A stretch of 64,000 nt of DNA from Coix lacryma-jobi var. lacryma-jobi (GCA_009763385.1 CM019831.1:17138080-17202079); one strand, 5' to 3'. Shown: positions 9,973-21,618, numbered from the stretch's first letter. A program made the numbers and translations. The notes: generated from the letters alone by a model not told the origin.

Positions 9973-12900
9973 ATGTGTGTAGGTACCATGGCATTGGAGG
10001 CTTGATTCAATTGGTTCCATGTTGATCATCATGTGATTGATTCAAGTAATGAAGCTTAGTGCAAATCCATCCCAATGCCAAGTCAAGTGAAGTGAAGTCC
10101 AAGTGCTACAACGAACAAGTGCATAAGTTCAAGTTGTGGTGGTTGTTTGGAAATATTTGAAGGCTTGCAAACAATTGAGTTGAAGCTTGCTATTTGATGA
10201 TCATGAGCTACCAAGGTATATCTCTAGTTGATCACATTCATTTGAGTGCATATGAGATGATTGAATGGATATATATATGCATATGTTGCTTGCTATAAAA
10301 TGATTGAATGGATTTGATGATTAGTGATCAAAATTGAGTTAGTTTGAATGGATATGTTCATGAGACTTCTTTTAGTAAGTGATTTGAATGGATGTATGTC
10401 TTGTGAGATTGTTCAAACAAGTTAGCTTCAAGTTTGATTCAAATTGGTAGAGTATAGCTCAATTGCTCAAAGTTGTTCAATATTGCAAGATCTGAGTGAG
10501 CTGAGAAGATAGCCATGTTTGGATGATCAAATCTTTTTGGATTGGCTTGAAATTTGGTACACATGCTCTACACTTATGATATTAGTTTCTGTGCAAAATT
10601 CATGATTATTGGATAAGATGTACTTTGGTTTTGGAGTAGATCTTGTCAACTATAGTGCAGCAGTTTTCAGCATGTAGCACTATGGAAAGAATTGAAATCT
10701 GGTAGCAATCTAGAAAGCCAATGAAGCTCAAATTTTTATGGCTTCTAGAACACCTAGAGAAGCACATCTACACCAAATTTCATGCAATTGGATCAATATA
10801 TTGTGAGATATGATTATTTCATTAAAGATGACAGAATCTGCCATATAAGTGATATTTATTGGATTGATCACAAGTCACTTTGATTGAAAGGCCCTCAAGT
10901 TGAAATCATGTTTATAAGTGGTTGAGGGACCTATGTTTGGTTTTGATATGAGTTAGAAACATGACAAAGATGAGTACAAGGTCATTTGATTGTGGAGTGT
11001 ATTTGGCACACAATTGGTACTCAAATTGAAGATCAAGACCAAGATCAAGATAAAGATGAAGCTCAAGTCCTAGTGTTAGTTGAAGATCTTTTGAGAAGAA
11101 AGAAAAGAACTCAAAGAAGGATTCAAAATCTCATTTCAAGAAGAGTTCAAATGGATCAATCAATCAAAGTCAATTCAAGTGAGTATCAAGGATGATTCTT
11201 TGGAGAGAGGTCACTTCTCCCTTTTGTAGGGGCTTGCCGCCTTTTGTAGGTTAACCAAGCGAGGCTTGGAAGGCTAACATGGAAGTGGTGATCTAAAGTG
11301 TCATTGGAGATGCTTAGTTGAAGAAATCATAAGAGATTGATCAAAGAGAGCAAGCAACACCCAAATAGAGAGAAAATCATGAAGATCTTAGATGGTATTC
11401 ACATGCAAGCTATAATCAAATGAAGAAGCAAGCCAACCACAACAATATAGTGCACTTGATCATTAGTGGTTCTCAAATCATATGGGTGAAGAATGGTATT
11501 CAAATTGGTATCTATTGGTCTTCACCAAGCTTTGAAATGGACTTCACATTGCTATTGGAGAAATAATTTGGAATCTATGTGACTATCCTCTTCTCCAACA
11601 TAGCAAAGGTATCATTCAAATGTGCATGATCATTTCATCCCTTACTAGTATGCGATTAGTGCATATAGTACATGCTTAATAGGATCATGCATAACAAATG
11701 AAAAGTTTAAGTTCATAGCCTACCACTATTGCTTGTTTGATTATATGATCTAGTGGTTAGTATATGAGTTTGTTCATGAGCTAGTGAACCCAAGTACTTG
11801 ATCTAGAAGATGAACATTCAAGTGTCTAATTCAACATGAGTAAGATAACCATTGAAAGATGTGTGAAGAAGCTTACTCTAGAGCAAACCGAGTTAGATAT
11901 CTTGTGCAATATTGCCTAGTTCAAGTCACAAATGAGAAGCTCATGAAGATGACAAGAGTTCAAGAAAAAGACAATAATGCAAATGGATATCAAGTGTAAT
12001 CTATCATTCAAGTGGTATCTAGACTCATCATCCCTTCACATGGTATCTATTCAAAATGGTATATGATCTTTCAAGTAATATTTACCAAGTGGTGTCTAGA
12101 TCAAGATCACAAGTGGTATCCTACAAGATGTCAAATGATCCTCAACTATAAGTGATCAAATCAAGCAAAGCATCCCTCACAAACAAGAGCTCAAGTTTAT
12201 CAAGTGGATGACCCATGCTATGAACTAGGGGAGGTGCCCCACCTATTGGTATCAAGGTCAAAGATCCTACACATGGTGTCATTCCAACACATATGGTGGT
12301 GTCCATCAAAAATGAAGACTCAAGTGTCAATCATCTACCCTAGTGCAATCCTTTGTATCAAGTAAAGCATGCCTTTTATGGTTATTGATGACAAAGGGGG
12401 AGAAAGTGCCAAAGATATGATATGATAGGGGGAGATGTAAAGATATGTCAAGGACAAAGAAGGAGAAAACAAAATGGACATGGATCAAGAGGGAGCAAGA
12501 TTGGATAATGCAAAGGATCAAAATTCTTGGACAATGAGAGCACACAAGTAGGGGGAGCAAGCTCATGAACTTGGTTGTTGCATTTGATATGTGCATAATC
12601 ATGTGCTTGCTTGCATTGCATAAATTTTAAAATTTTATATGCATGCTTGTGTGGTGTATGCTAGTTATAGGATTTAATTGATGATTTAATAACTAGCATG
12701 CATAGGTTGATAGCTAGACTTGTGCTTTTCATGCAAAACTAGACCCTTGCTTCTAAAGTTGATCTCACGGGGTTTTCTAGTTTTTATGATGTCTAGCTAC
12801 TCTTGGTGCTAAGGAAGGTGTACAACTATGAACTTCATCGATAACACGCTTCAAAGGTTATTCTATACACCTTAGCACCTTTTGGTAGTAATTACTCTCC

Positions 12901-13141
12901 CACATTTCAATATCTATGCATATGTGCAAGTTTCATTTCCAAACACCTTAGCACATATGTAGGGGGAGCTAATACTACCAATTCGGGTTTGTGCTACTTG
13001 TCCAAAATCATTTACACATGGTAAAATAGCTTGGGCAAGCAACATGAATCCAAACCAAGTTAGCAATTTACATTCTTGTGAAGTGCTAACTTGGAATAAG
13101 CATAATTTCCATATCTTTGTAGAGTTGTCATCAATTACCAA
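9973..13141 (+). other. Non-coding internal region of element B
   Basis: This 3.2-kb AT-rich stretch has no supported ORF. It contains several tracts resembling copia polypurine tracts (AGGGGGAG around 12396, 12427, 12551 and 12959) and many short GGTATC/GGTATT repeats at 11500-12260. It occupies the place where pol would be in a full SIRE element. Confidence 0.65.
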
Positions 13142-13152
13142 AAAGGGGGAGA
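13141..13152 (+). other. Polypurine tract of element B
   Basis: AAAAGGGGGAGA is a purine run directly upstream of the LTR start TGAAAGG at 13154, as in SIRE-type copia elements. Confidence 0.75.
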
Positions 13153-13973
13153 TTGAAAGGTCCTTGTTTGGTTTTGGTAATTGAGTGACAACTTAGGTGG
13201 ACTAATATGTGTTTGAAGTGAATTACACAGGTGATTAGTCCACAGGTGATCATGTGTGAGCAACATATGCCATAGAGGAGAAATGGCTTGGAATATGTCG
13301 CAAGGCTCACACATGTGAAGAAGGAGCTTAATGCACATGAAACATGACATGTGGTCATGTGGCTAAGATGGTGAAGATCAAGGCAAGACTTGGCTTGAAG
13401 GACCGGTTGTGAAGGTGAAGGGCAAGTTGGAGGCTTTGAAGCCGTTGGTACCGAGTGTCGGGAGGCTTAAGCAAGACTTGGCGCCGAAGGACCGAAGCGA
13501 TGGTGAAGAGCAAGTGATGTCAAGATCGATGGACCATGGAGGCCATGTGATGATATGAAGTGGATCATATCATTTGATGAAGAGGTTGGTGCATGTGTTG
13601 CATCAACACATGGAGGAGATGAAATGGAATGCGCAAGGCAAAGGTATACTTATAGGGCATTTCATTTCACCGGTCATAGGTGTGTAGAGAAGATTATGAC
13701 CGGGTTTAGGATAGATGGCCGTACTATTAAGAGGAGCAAACTTGTTTGCATATCGGTCATCTAGTGCCACTTGAGCGATCTAACTTTGCGATGTTACTAA
13801 GATCGAGTGGCGTTATGAGTGAAAGAGAAAATCCTTTGAAAATGATTGTGAAAATGCTAACACACATGCACAAGATGATGTACACTTGGTGGTGTTGGCA
13901 CATTTGCAAAGGAGAAGTTGTTGGAGTTGATTTGGATCAACACAGAGTAGAAAAAGAAGTTTTTTGGGTGTGG

Positions 13974-14530
13974 TCGGTAGTACCGACCAGGGTGGTCGGT
14001 AGTACCGCCCAAGGGTGTTGCGTGCAACCTTCTCTGTGTTGGGGCTGATTTGGCCTGGCGGTAGTACCGCCATAACCTCGGTACTACCGCCCGCGGTGGT
14101 ACCGACCAGAGGGTCGGTGGTACCGTGGCCCTGAAGGGTTTTGCAGGCTCTCTGTGTTGAGCTGAGTTTGGCCTGCCGGTAGTACCGCCATAGGGTCGGT
14201 ACTACCGACCGTTCGAGGTTTCGAGGTGTGAGAAGTTTGGAAGCTCTCTGGAAGTGGCCAGTTTTGGCCTACCGGTAGTACCACCATAGGGCCGGTAGTA
14301 CCGGGCTCGGTAGTACCGACCAGGGGGTCGGTAGTACCATGGTATGGAGGAGTTTTGGATGCTCTCTGTGTAGATCCAAAGTTGGCCTGTCGGTAGTACC
14401 GCCATAGAGCCAGTACTACCGACCGTCGGAGGTACCGACCAGGAGTCGGTTGTTCATTTTGGTCAACGCGCCGTGTGTAACGGCTAGTTCTGACACTGTC
14501 GGTACTACCGCCCAGGGGGGGTCGGTACTA
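13974..14530 (+). repeat. Array of inverted CGGTAGTACCG / CGGTACTACCG motifs
   Basis: I count at least 14 copies of the 9-mer GGTAGTACC or its reverse complement GGTACTACC over 560 bp. They are usually flanked by CGG and CGCC/CGACC and spaced irregularly (15-80 bp). The two orientations alternate, so hairpins can form. The array is just upstream of the LTR TATA box. Confidence 0.75.
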
Positions 14531-14576
14531 CCGACTGAAGCGCAGAAAAGGGGAAACAGCTAGTTGGCCGCTCCCC

Positions 14577-14587
14577 TCTATATATAG
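14577..14587 (+). promoter_or_regulatory. TATA box of the element B LTR
   Basis: TCTATATATAG follows the GGTAGTACC array and lies about 1.1 kb before the LTR end. It is the only strong TATA-like site in the GC-rich part of this LTR. Confidence 0.55.
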
Positions 14588-15668
14588 TCGTTGGGGCCGG
14601 CTTTGGGCCGGCTGCTGGAGCACTCCAAAGCCTTGGTGGCTTGTGTGGATGTGCTTGGGAGCCCTCTAACTCGCTTGTGCTTGCTAGTGTGCGAATCTAT
14701 TGCGAGTGAGCGATTCTAGTGCGTTGCCTTGAGAGATTGCATCGAGTGGAACTAGGTGTTCGTGTTGCAAGCCGGTGGTGCTTGTTACTCTTGGAGGTTG
14801 CCACCTCCTAGACGGCTTGGTGATTGAGTCTCCGTCGTGAAGCCCGCGTGAAGATTGTGCGTGGCTCCGGAGAAGGATTGTGAGGGGCATTGTGCTCGCC
14901 CCGCGGGGATCGCGAAGAGCAACTCTAGTAGAGTGTGTCATTGAGTTACCCTCACTTGTGGGTGAGTTCTTGTGGCGCTCGAGTGTCGAGCTAGGTGTGG
15001 TGCCTATTAGCCGCCGAACTACCAAAGTGTGTGGTCGACACAACGGGGACTAGCTTGGTGGCAACCAAGTGAACCTCAGGAGAAAAATCACCGTGTCAAC
15101 TTCGTGTTCATCTTCTCGGTGGTTTGCAAACTCCATTCACTAGCTTGTATTTAGTTGTTCATATACTTGTGCTAGTATAGTTGCTCTTGTAATTAGTTAG
15201 CTTGTGTAGCATATTAGTTACCTTCTTAGCTTGTGTAGCATAGAAGTTAATCCCGTGAGTGACTAGTTGACTTGTAGTCTTGCTAGTCACATTGCTTAGT
15301 TTGTGTAGCTAAGTTGAGCTCTCTAATTTGGCTTGTGTAGCCTTGTTTTTGAGCATTGCTAGTGAGCTTAGGCTTTGTGCTTTTGCTTAGTGGCATGTGT
15401 AGGAGCTCCCCGGTTGATTGAGTACTAGTTGCTTAGGTTTGTGTAACCTTGCAAGCTAGAATTGTTTAGGTGAGCTCTAGCTAGCCCGACACCTTATTTG
15501 CATTGTTTAGGATCTTTTATAAGGTGTCATAGAGTATAAGTAGAGGGGTGTAGTCTTGGCTAGACCGATAGTTTTAATTCCGCATTTGTTTCGGTTAGCC
15601 GGTGCGATTAATTTTAGAAAGGACTATTCACCCCCCCCCCCTCTAGTCCGCCATCTCGACCCTTCAGC

Positions 15669-16254
15669 GTGCTCGTCAAGTATGTCTCCGTCGCTCATCC
15701 TCGCGCCAACGGCCAAGCTGAACGCGCCAACGGCATGATCCTTGATGCCCTCAAGAAGCAGCTCTACCAGAAGGACGAGAAGCATCCTGGTCGCTGGCTA
15801 TGCGAGCTCCCCTCCGCACCCAGCCCAGCCGCAACACCGGTGTATCTCAGTACTTCATGATCTTTGGCTCCGAAGCTGTCATACCAGCTGATATCGCCTT
15901 TCGCTCCCCCCGGGTCGAGCACTATGACGAGGAGGCATCCGACTAGTCGCGCTCCGATGACCTCGATCGCCTTGAAGAAGAGCGGCTTGCTTCATGTCTC
16001 CGGATAGCCAAGTACCTCAAAGGTGTTCGCCGCTACTACAACCACAACGTCAAGGACAGATCCTTCATCGTTGGTGACCTCATCCTCAAAAGGAAGCTCA
16101 AGACTAACGGCCTGCACAAACTCTCCTCGCATTGGGATGGCCCCTACATGGTGAAGGAGGTCACCCGACCAGGTGCCTATCGTCTCTCCGATCTTGAAGG
16201 CATCGACGTACCCAACTCCTGGACCATCGAGCACCTTAGGAGGTTCTACGCCTA
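15669..16254 (+). pseudogene. pol: Integrase C-terminal remnant of element C
   Basis: The frame starts inside the integrase core at a stretch holding the third catalytic residue (NGQAERANG). It aligns by eye with the corresponding part of element A. Everything upstream was displaced by element B. A frameshift near 15815 moves the frame, after which the C-terminal part is readable (GSEAVIPADI, VGDLILKRK, GPYMVKEV) to a final LRRFYA-stop at 16252-16254. A TAG at about 15943 adds a nonsense change. It is dead coding sequence, useful only for dating and classification. Confidence 0.85.
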
Positions 16255-16429
16255 AACGTCTTGTACCATGTACTCTCCATGATGAATAAAGATTCGCCGA
16301 TGTGTTCGCCTCGCCATTTTTTCTCCAGCGTGACCACTCCAAACGATCGCCGACCACTCCAAATGATCGCTGACCTCTCCAAGCAGCCTGACTGTAGCCA
16401 AAGAAGCCTCAGAGCCGGGGTTGTTGTTA

Positions 16430-16720
16430 CCTCCCTACGTGTGCACGAGCGTCCGCCCTCTGCGCTATAGAAGCCAACAATCCCCCCGAGTGACGACCTG
16501 CCCCCACTACGCGTGCATGAGCGTTCGCCCTCTGCGCTATGAAGGAAAGGCTAAGCTCGGGCTGAGATTTCTAAGGCTATACGTCCAGTGCTTGTATACG
16601 CATTCTCCAAACGGTCTCCATACGCCCAAGTCACGCCTCGATCAAACCTCTCTAAGAGCAGCCTTGTCTCTGGTACCTCCCTACGCGTGCACGAGCTGTC
16701 CGCCCTCTGCGCTATGGGAT
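16430..16720 (+). repeat. Three dispersed ~40-bp repeats in the spacer of element C
   Basis: Copies at about 16430-16471, 16505-16545 and 16677-16720 share CTACG(T/C)GTGCA(C/T)GAGC and CCGCCCTCTGCGCTAT-type sequence. They lie between the pol stop and the antisense gene. No ORF is supported in 16255-16944. Confidence 0.65.
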
Positions 16721-16944
16721 GCCAGCAGCGGCTCCTTGGGGATTCCTATGACTCCTACGCGTATACGGGCTCCACGCTCTACGATATGGATCATGGGATA
16801 CCCAAGGCCAAACTGTTCATCGCTTCGGCTCACGACTAAGTGGCCTGTGGCAAAATGCGAGTGAAATACAAAGCACGCCAGCTCGATAAAACTTTGTACA
16901 TTTCACTCAAGAGTCTATTTACAAACTATTCCTCTCGATACAAC

Positions 16945-19900
16945 CTACTGTTGTCCTGCAGCAAACAGGTCTACATCCTCTACAAGGGCTTCTGTGGCCG
17001 GCTCCGCCTTCGTCTCTAGACGCTCCATGTCAGCCTCCGAGGTGTTGGCAGCAAAACCTGCTATCACCCTCTCCATCTCTACTCGCGGGTAATACGAGCG
17101 AAGGATGGCGAGTCCATGAGCAGCTACGCTCTGCGCCGCTACCTTGGTGTATGCCTGGAAGCGCCCCCACAGGCCCCGCGCGTTCTCAACGATGCCCTCA
17201 GTGATCGCTCGCTCCTTCTCCGCTGGGAAGAGAGGCTCCTCATTGATGCACTACACCAACGGGGCTACCTTCGTCGCCAGCGACCAGAAGCGGTCGTGGT
17301 AGATGTCCACCTTCGCCTCCAGATCTGCAAATTGCATTTGCACGTTGTCCCGGTAAACTGCAGATGACATGTCACAAAGATCAGATGACTTTCCAAAACT
17401 ACCCCGACCGGGCGACAATGAAGAAGCTCACCTCGGTGCATGTTCTGCCACTTGCGGGTCTCTGTTTCCATCGTCGCCTTCTCCTCTTCCAAAAGATGCT
17501 TCTGCTCCTCAGCCTGCATCAGCTCTGCACGGACAACGTCGGCGTCAGTTCTCTGACCAGGTTCTACGCAAGCTCCAAAGGAAAGTAAAAATCTTCGATT
17601 AACTTACGTGCAGTGACTTCGTCGACCTTCTCGGCCTGCTCCATGAGCTCGAAGTTCTCCTACTCCCGCTGCTGGATGGCCTCCTCCAGCTCCCGTGACC
17701 GCGCATGGGCGTTCTCCAAGCTCGCCTCCAGGTCAGCGAACTGGCCTTCGACGCGCTTGACATGCGCCCACAGCCGCACGTTCTCCTCGGCGAGGGGCGT
17801 CAGCTTCTCAATCATGAGCTTACGCTCTTCTCCGACCTTGATGAGATGCTGCATAGAGCCGCTGACCTGGTTAAGCACCACAAAAAGCTTCTACGAATTC
17901 ATCAGGAATTGAAGGATTTCCATACCTGGACGCGCTCCATCAGCTTCTTGGCGTCACCTAAGAACGCATTGGCCTCCACCTCGGCCACTTCTTCGTCGAC
18001 CTGGACAAGCTCGTCTCCGTCGACTTGGACAACGTGCACCGGTCTTTGCTGGGGCTCCTTCTCTTCCCGGTGGAGCTCCTCCACCTCCGGCTCTGTCGTT
18101 GGAGGCTCCGGCGCCTTCCTCTTCCTCCGCTGTCGCCTGCCCAATGACAGGGACACCGCGGGCATCTCTGGATCTGCCTCTGTTTCTCCCGCATCGCCCG
18201 CACCGGCATCCCTCACTACTGGGGATTGCAGTGTCTCCTCCACTCCCACAGTGGGCTCGACGACCTCGGGAGCAGCCTCCGCCTCCCTTTCCTTCGCCGC
18301 CTCCTCCACCGTGGCGGACCCGGTGCCCTGCCCCTTCTCCGTGGTCGGGGTAGGATCTGGCCCACCAAGTGCATCCTCGCCGGCTGCTCCACAATCCTCT
18401 GACGTCCTCGAACTGTGCATTGAACACGGGAAGTTTCAGCGACAATCTTCGACCAGCTGTCAACACATCTTAACAACCCAGAAGAATACTTACAAGGTCG
18501 ACGTCCTTTTCGCCCGTGTGAAACGCTGGGCTTGTGGCTTTGGAGTTGCTCTGGCTTCGGAAGCCACCCTCTGTGGCTCTGGCACCTTCCGCGACTCTGG
18601 CGCCCGCTTCTCCTCCGACATCTTCTGTGTGGCGGCCTTGCCGCCACCAGCCGCCGATGAACCCTGCCCGAAATGGGCGCGTAGTGGGACATCATCCTCA
18701 CTGTCGGACTCATCGTTCGACCAGTCTGCCACCACCCGGCGGTGCTTTGCCGCCTCCTGTTCATTAATGCGGAAGCCACCGCCGGTCTTCAGCGACGATT
18801 TCCTCTTCTTCTTCGGCGGGGGAACTTCACGCTTCCCCATGGGATCGCCACCGGCTCGGCGCCTGCTCGCCCGAGTCTCGGGGACTTGCTCCTCCCTCTG
18901 CTCGCCGCTGGTCTCCTCCTCGACGTCATCGTCCTCCGCCACCTTCTCGGCTCTGGAACGCGTCCGCACCTGCTCATGACGCTGGTCGACGCCCTTCGAC
19001 CAGGCCTCCGAAGGGACCAAAGAGAAGTAAATGTCGCGGTCCTGGCCATTGATCTGCTGCAAGTCATTATGCTGGAACATTCTACGACAAAATCACAAAT
19101 AGTTGCACTGCAAGAAGCTTACCTGCGGTGGAGGGTATGCCAAACAGTAGGACCTCCTCGGTCTCCCATTGTCTTGCCTCTTATTGAGGTCGAAGAGCGA
19201 CTCCAAGCGCATCCGTGCCTCTCTCTCCGGGATCGCCTCCGGCGCCTCCCGCGTACCGTCGTCGTCCCCGGCGTACTCGTACGCCGGGTGGTCTCTTTCC
19301 TTGCAGGGTTGGCACCGCCTACTGAAGAAGTTCCAGGCGACCGCCACCCCGTCGACGCTTCACCTGTCAATCAGCCTCAGGAGCTCATTGACCTGCTCCA
19401 TCTCGGTGCTCCCAGGTCGGTCCGACCAGGTTGTCAGCGCCACCGGAACGGACGTAGGGTCACAAGGTGGGCGCGGCGCCTCCTGATGGATGTAGAACCA
19501 TTTCATCTTGTACTCCATCACCTTCGACTGCAGGGGCATGGCAATATACTTGTCTGCCATCCCATCCCGGAGCTGGAGGTACACTGACCCGACAACGTTG
19601 GACGTTCCGCTTCCGTTAATCTTCAGCCGGAAGAAGTGCCGGAATAGGTCAAAATGGGGCTCAATCCCCAGGTACGCCTCGCATAAATGAATGAAGACCC
19701 CAATGTGCAACATTGAATTCGGATTCAAGTTGCACAGTGCGATTTGGTAGTACCCCAGCAGCCCATGAAGGAAGGGGTGGACTGGGATTCTGAGCCCGCA
19801 CGTGAAGAAGGCCTCGAACACCACGAGCTCGTCGGTGTTGGGCGTCGGTTACTCCTCCTAGTACGTCGACCTCCACCCGGCGGTTGGTTCATCCTGTAGG

Positions 19901-20031
19901 AGGCCGTTCGCCATGAGATCTTCTAGATTCTTCTTCCTCAGGGTGGAACGGGACCACCCCCTGGCCCAGGATGGCTTCACCATCTCCTCCTTCGCCGCCT
20001 TGTTCGTCGCCTTCGATTTCTTCAGCGCCAT
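16945..20031 (-). pseudogene. Antisense, intron-containing Tat-element gene of element C, five in-frame stops
   Basis: On the minus strand six exons can be joined: 20031-19123, 19056-18494, 18412-17926, 17890-17608, 17524-17432 and 17357-16945. All junctions are GT/AG and all phases agree, giving 916 codons to a TAG at 16945-16947. The frame has stops at 19858, 19849, 19360, 17660 and 17251 (lower base given), so the copy is dead. Exon 1 starts with a short Lys-rich leader, then a Transposase_28-like region including LLGYYQIALCNLNPNSMLHI. Exons 2-3 are charged and low in complexity (Glu, Arg, Pro). Exon 4 is a coiled coil. Exon 6 is helical and ends in an acidic region. This parallels the antisense gene of element A at only modest sequence identity, so the layout is conserved beyond a recent duplication. 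Confidence 0.7.
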
Positions 20032-20176
20032 CTCCTCTCCGATGGATTTGGATCTGGATCAGATTTGGATTAGGGTTCAGGAGTTTTGTGTGTGCGGAAG
20101 CTGGAAGGTGAGGAGGCAGTTGGGTGAATGCTAGAAAAATGCTCCGACAAGTGAAGGGACGCCGCCGAGGTCTTCG

Positions 20177-20185
20177 CCTTTTATG
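20177..20185 (-). promoter_or_regulatory. TATA-like box for the antisense gene of element C
   Basis: The minus strand reads CATAAAAGG about 150 bp upstream of the ATG at 20031. Its distance matches the box of element A, although the sequence is weaker. Confidence 0.4.
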
Positions 20186-20254
20186 TCGTGCGGCGCACCC
20201 CTCTGTTTCTAGGTTTTTTGGGAGCCCGCGCCTAACTCCCCCCACGATCACCAT

Positions 20255-21062
20255 GTCGCCCGACGGTTTCCTCGCATACCGCTTCGATGGGTTAATGGGC
20301 CGCTACGGTTCTGGTTTGCCACTCGGCCCCACTTGCTTTCCACTGGTTTAAATGTTTCTTCATTAATTTTTGCCGGCATTACTGATATTTTCACTGCAGT
20401 CTCGGGGACTGGCCCCACATATCAGAACTAACTTTTTACAGCTGCTTTGTTACTACTACAATAACCGTTCGTCAACTACAGTCATTTTTGTCTTCACATT
20501 TGACCCTGCTACCAGGACCATTCTGCTCCTTATAGCAGGCTCAGGGACTACGTGTACTCACATCAATGACTTTCATTTTTTCTCCAGATACTCTACAAAG
20601 CTCGGTACCACACGTCTTCAACGCCTATTACCAAGCTCGGGGACTAAGTGGATACACTTCACCTGGCAGTGAATGTATTTTCTCTTTCCCTAACAATTCA
20701 AGGATGTTTCGTCAAAGCGGATTTGCACAGACTTCTACTAGGACATTGCTGTTTCTTATAGTCTTGCAAGCTCCAAGTGGATACACTTTACCAGAAGAAA
20801 GATCTTCAAAATTTTTCTCAGCACTTTACATCCTTTCGGCAGAATAGTTCCAAATTCTGGCGGATATGACCTGGTCTCCTGTAATGCTCCGACATTTCTG
20901 ACTAGCTTTACCTGATCGGAGGATCTCTCCAGATGCATTCCCAACCAGACAATCTAGTCAGAGGTCATCTCCAACATCGCCCAGGTCAAGCGACCAGGTC
21001 GAACCTGCTCAGAAGGCATCAGAAAGCTCTGCTCAACGGATACAAAGTGCTCGGGGACTAGC
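20255..21062 (+). other. 3' spacer of element C with repeated PPT-like motifs
   Basis: No coding sequence is supported. The motif CTCGGGGACT or a close variant recurs at about 20401, 20539 (CTCAGGGACT), 20637 and 21051, and AAGTGGATACACTT follows it at 20646 and 20775. The last copy, GCTCGGGGACTAGC, abuts the LTR and is taken as the polypurine tract. Confidence 0.6.
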
Positions 21063-21528
21063 TGTGGGGATATTACCTCTGTATACCCCCATGGACCTAT
21101 TTGGGCCCTTCGTCAAGGACAGCCCAGCTTGCAAGCCCCTGCAGCACGCGACCGGTCTGATGTGCTCATCAGGGAATCTCTTGAAGCCTTGCATGCCAAG
21201 GAAGATCTTAGAGTTAGATCCGGATTTCTTGCCTTAAGGAACCAATTGTAATCTACTAGGATACGGAAACTGTAACCCTGCTCCCTGACTATATAAGGCG
21301 AGCAGGGACCCCCTCTCAAAACATCTCATCTCATCCAATCTCACCAGATAATACAGCCATCAAAACACAGGACGTAGGGTATTACGGCGACTTGCCGGCC
21401 TGAACCTGTCTAAATCGCCGTCTCTGTCCCTGTGTTTACGCTTGAGTAGCCGTCTCGCGCACCTCCTCAAACTAATCTACTACCTTGGGCATACCCCTCG
21501 GTAGACTGCCGACCATATTTCATTGACA
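21063..21528 (+). repeat. 3' LTR of element C (466 bp)
   Basis: It begins TGTGGGGATATTACC right after the PPT-like GCTCGGGGACTAGC and ends CATTGACA. A TATA box (ACTATATAAGG, 21288-21298) lies in the middle. The terminal inverted repeat is limited to TG/CA, and no partner LTR is in the window, so the right edge is inferred from where a copia-like LTR tail starts. Confidence 0.65.
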
Positions 21529-21618
21529 GTTGATTTTCTAGGACAGTGGCCTAAATATTTTGAAAGAAATTTTACGGCTCCCATTCACCCCCCTCTGGTC
21601 ACCATTTATGGTCCTTCA
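21529..21618 (+). repeat. Tail of another SIRE-like copia LTR
   Basis: Ninety bases end with a C-run (TTCACCCCCCCTCTGGTC) and GGTCCTTCA, the same pattern that closes the LTR of element B. The rest of this LTR would lie left of element C, so C appears to have inserted into it. Confidence 0.5.

Larger units (their letters stand above)
9346..15666 (+). mobile_element. Element B: SIRE/Maximus-like copia element with gag only
   Basis: The fragment starts where the LTR of element A ends. It contains the C-terminal half of a gag with zinc knuckles, about 3.2 kb without coding capacity but with AGGGGGAG-type tracts, a PPT and a 2513-bp LTR (13154-15666). The layout, the GGGGGAG motifs and the LTR ends TGAAAGG/CCCTTCA fit SIRE-type copia elements. 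No protease, integrase or reverse transcriptase follows gag, so this looks like a non-autonomous derivative. It lies inside the integrase gene of element C. Confidence 0.75.
13154..15666 (+). repeat. 3' LTR of element B (about 2.5 kb)
   Basis: The LTR begins TGAAAGGTCC after the PPT and ends with a C-run then CTCTAGTCC to CCCTTCA, the usual close of SIRE-type LTRs. It contains an array of GGTAGTACC/GGTACTACC motifs (13974-14530), a TATA box (14577-14587) and a Pro-poor U5. Integrase sequence of element C resumes at 15667. Confidence 0.8.
15667..21528 (+). mobile_element. Element C: second, decayed Tat-lineage element, 3' part
   Basis: The visible part runs from the integrase core through the pol stop (16254), a spacer with short repeats, an antisense gene (16945-20031), a 3' spacer and a 466-bp LTR (21063-21528). 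The order matches element A, but coding parts carry several stops and a frameshift, so C is older. Element B interrupts the integrase just before the catalytic Glu. The left half of C lies upstream of the window. Confidence 0.82.
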
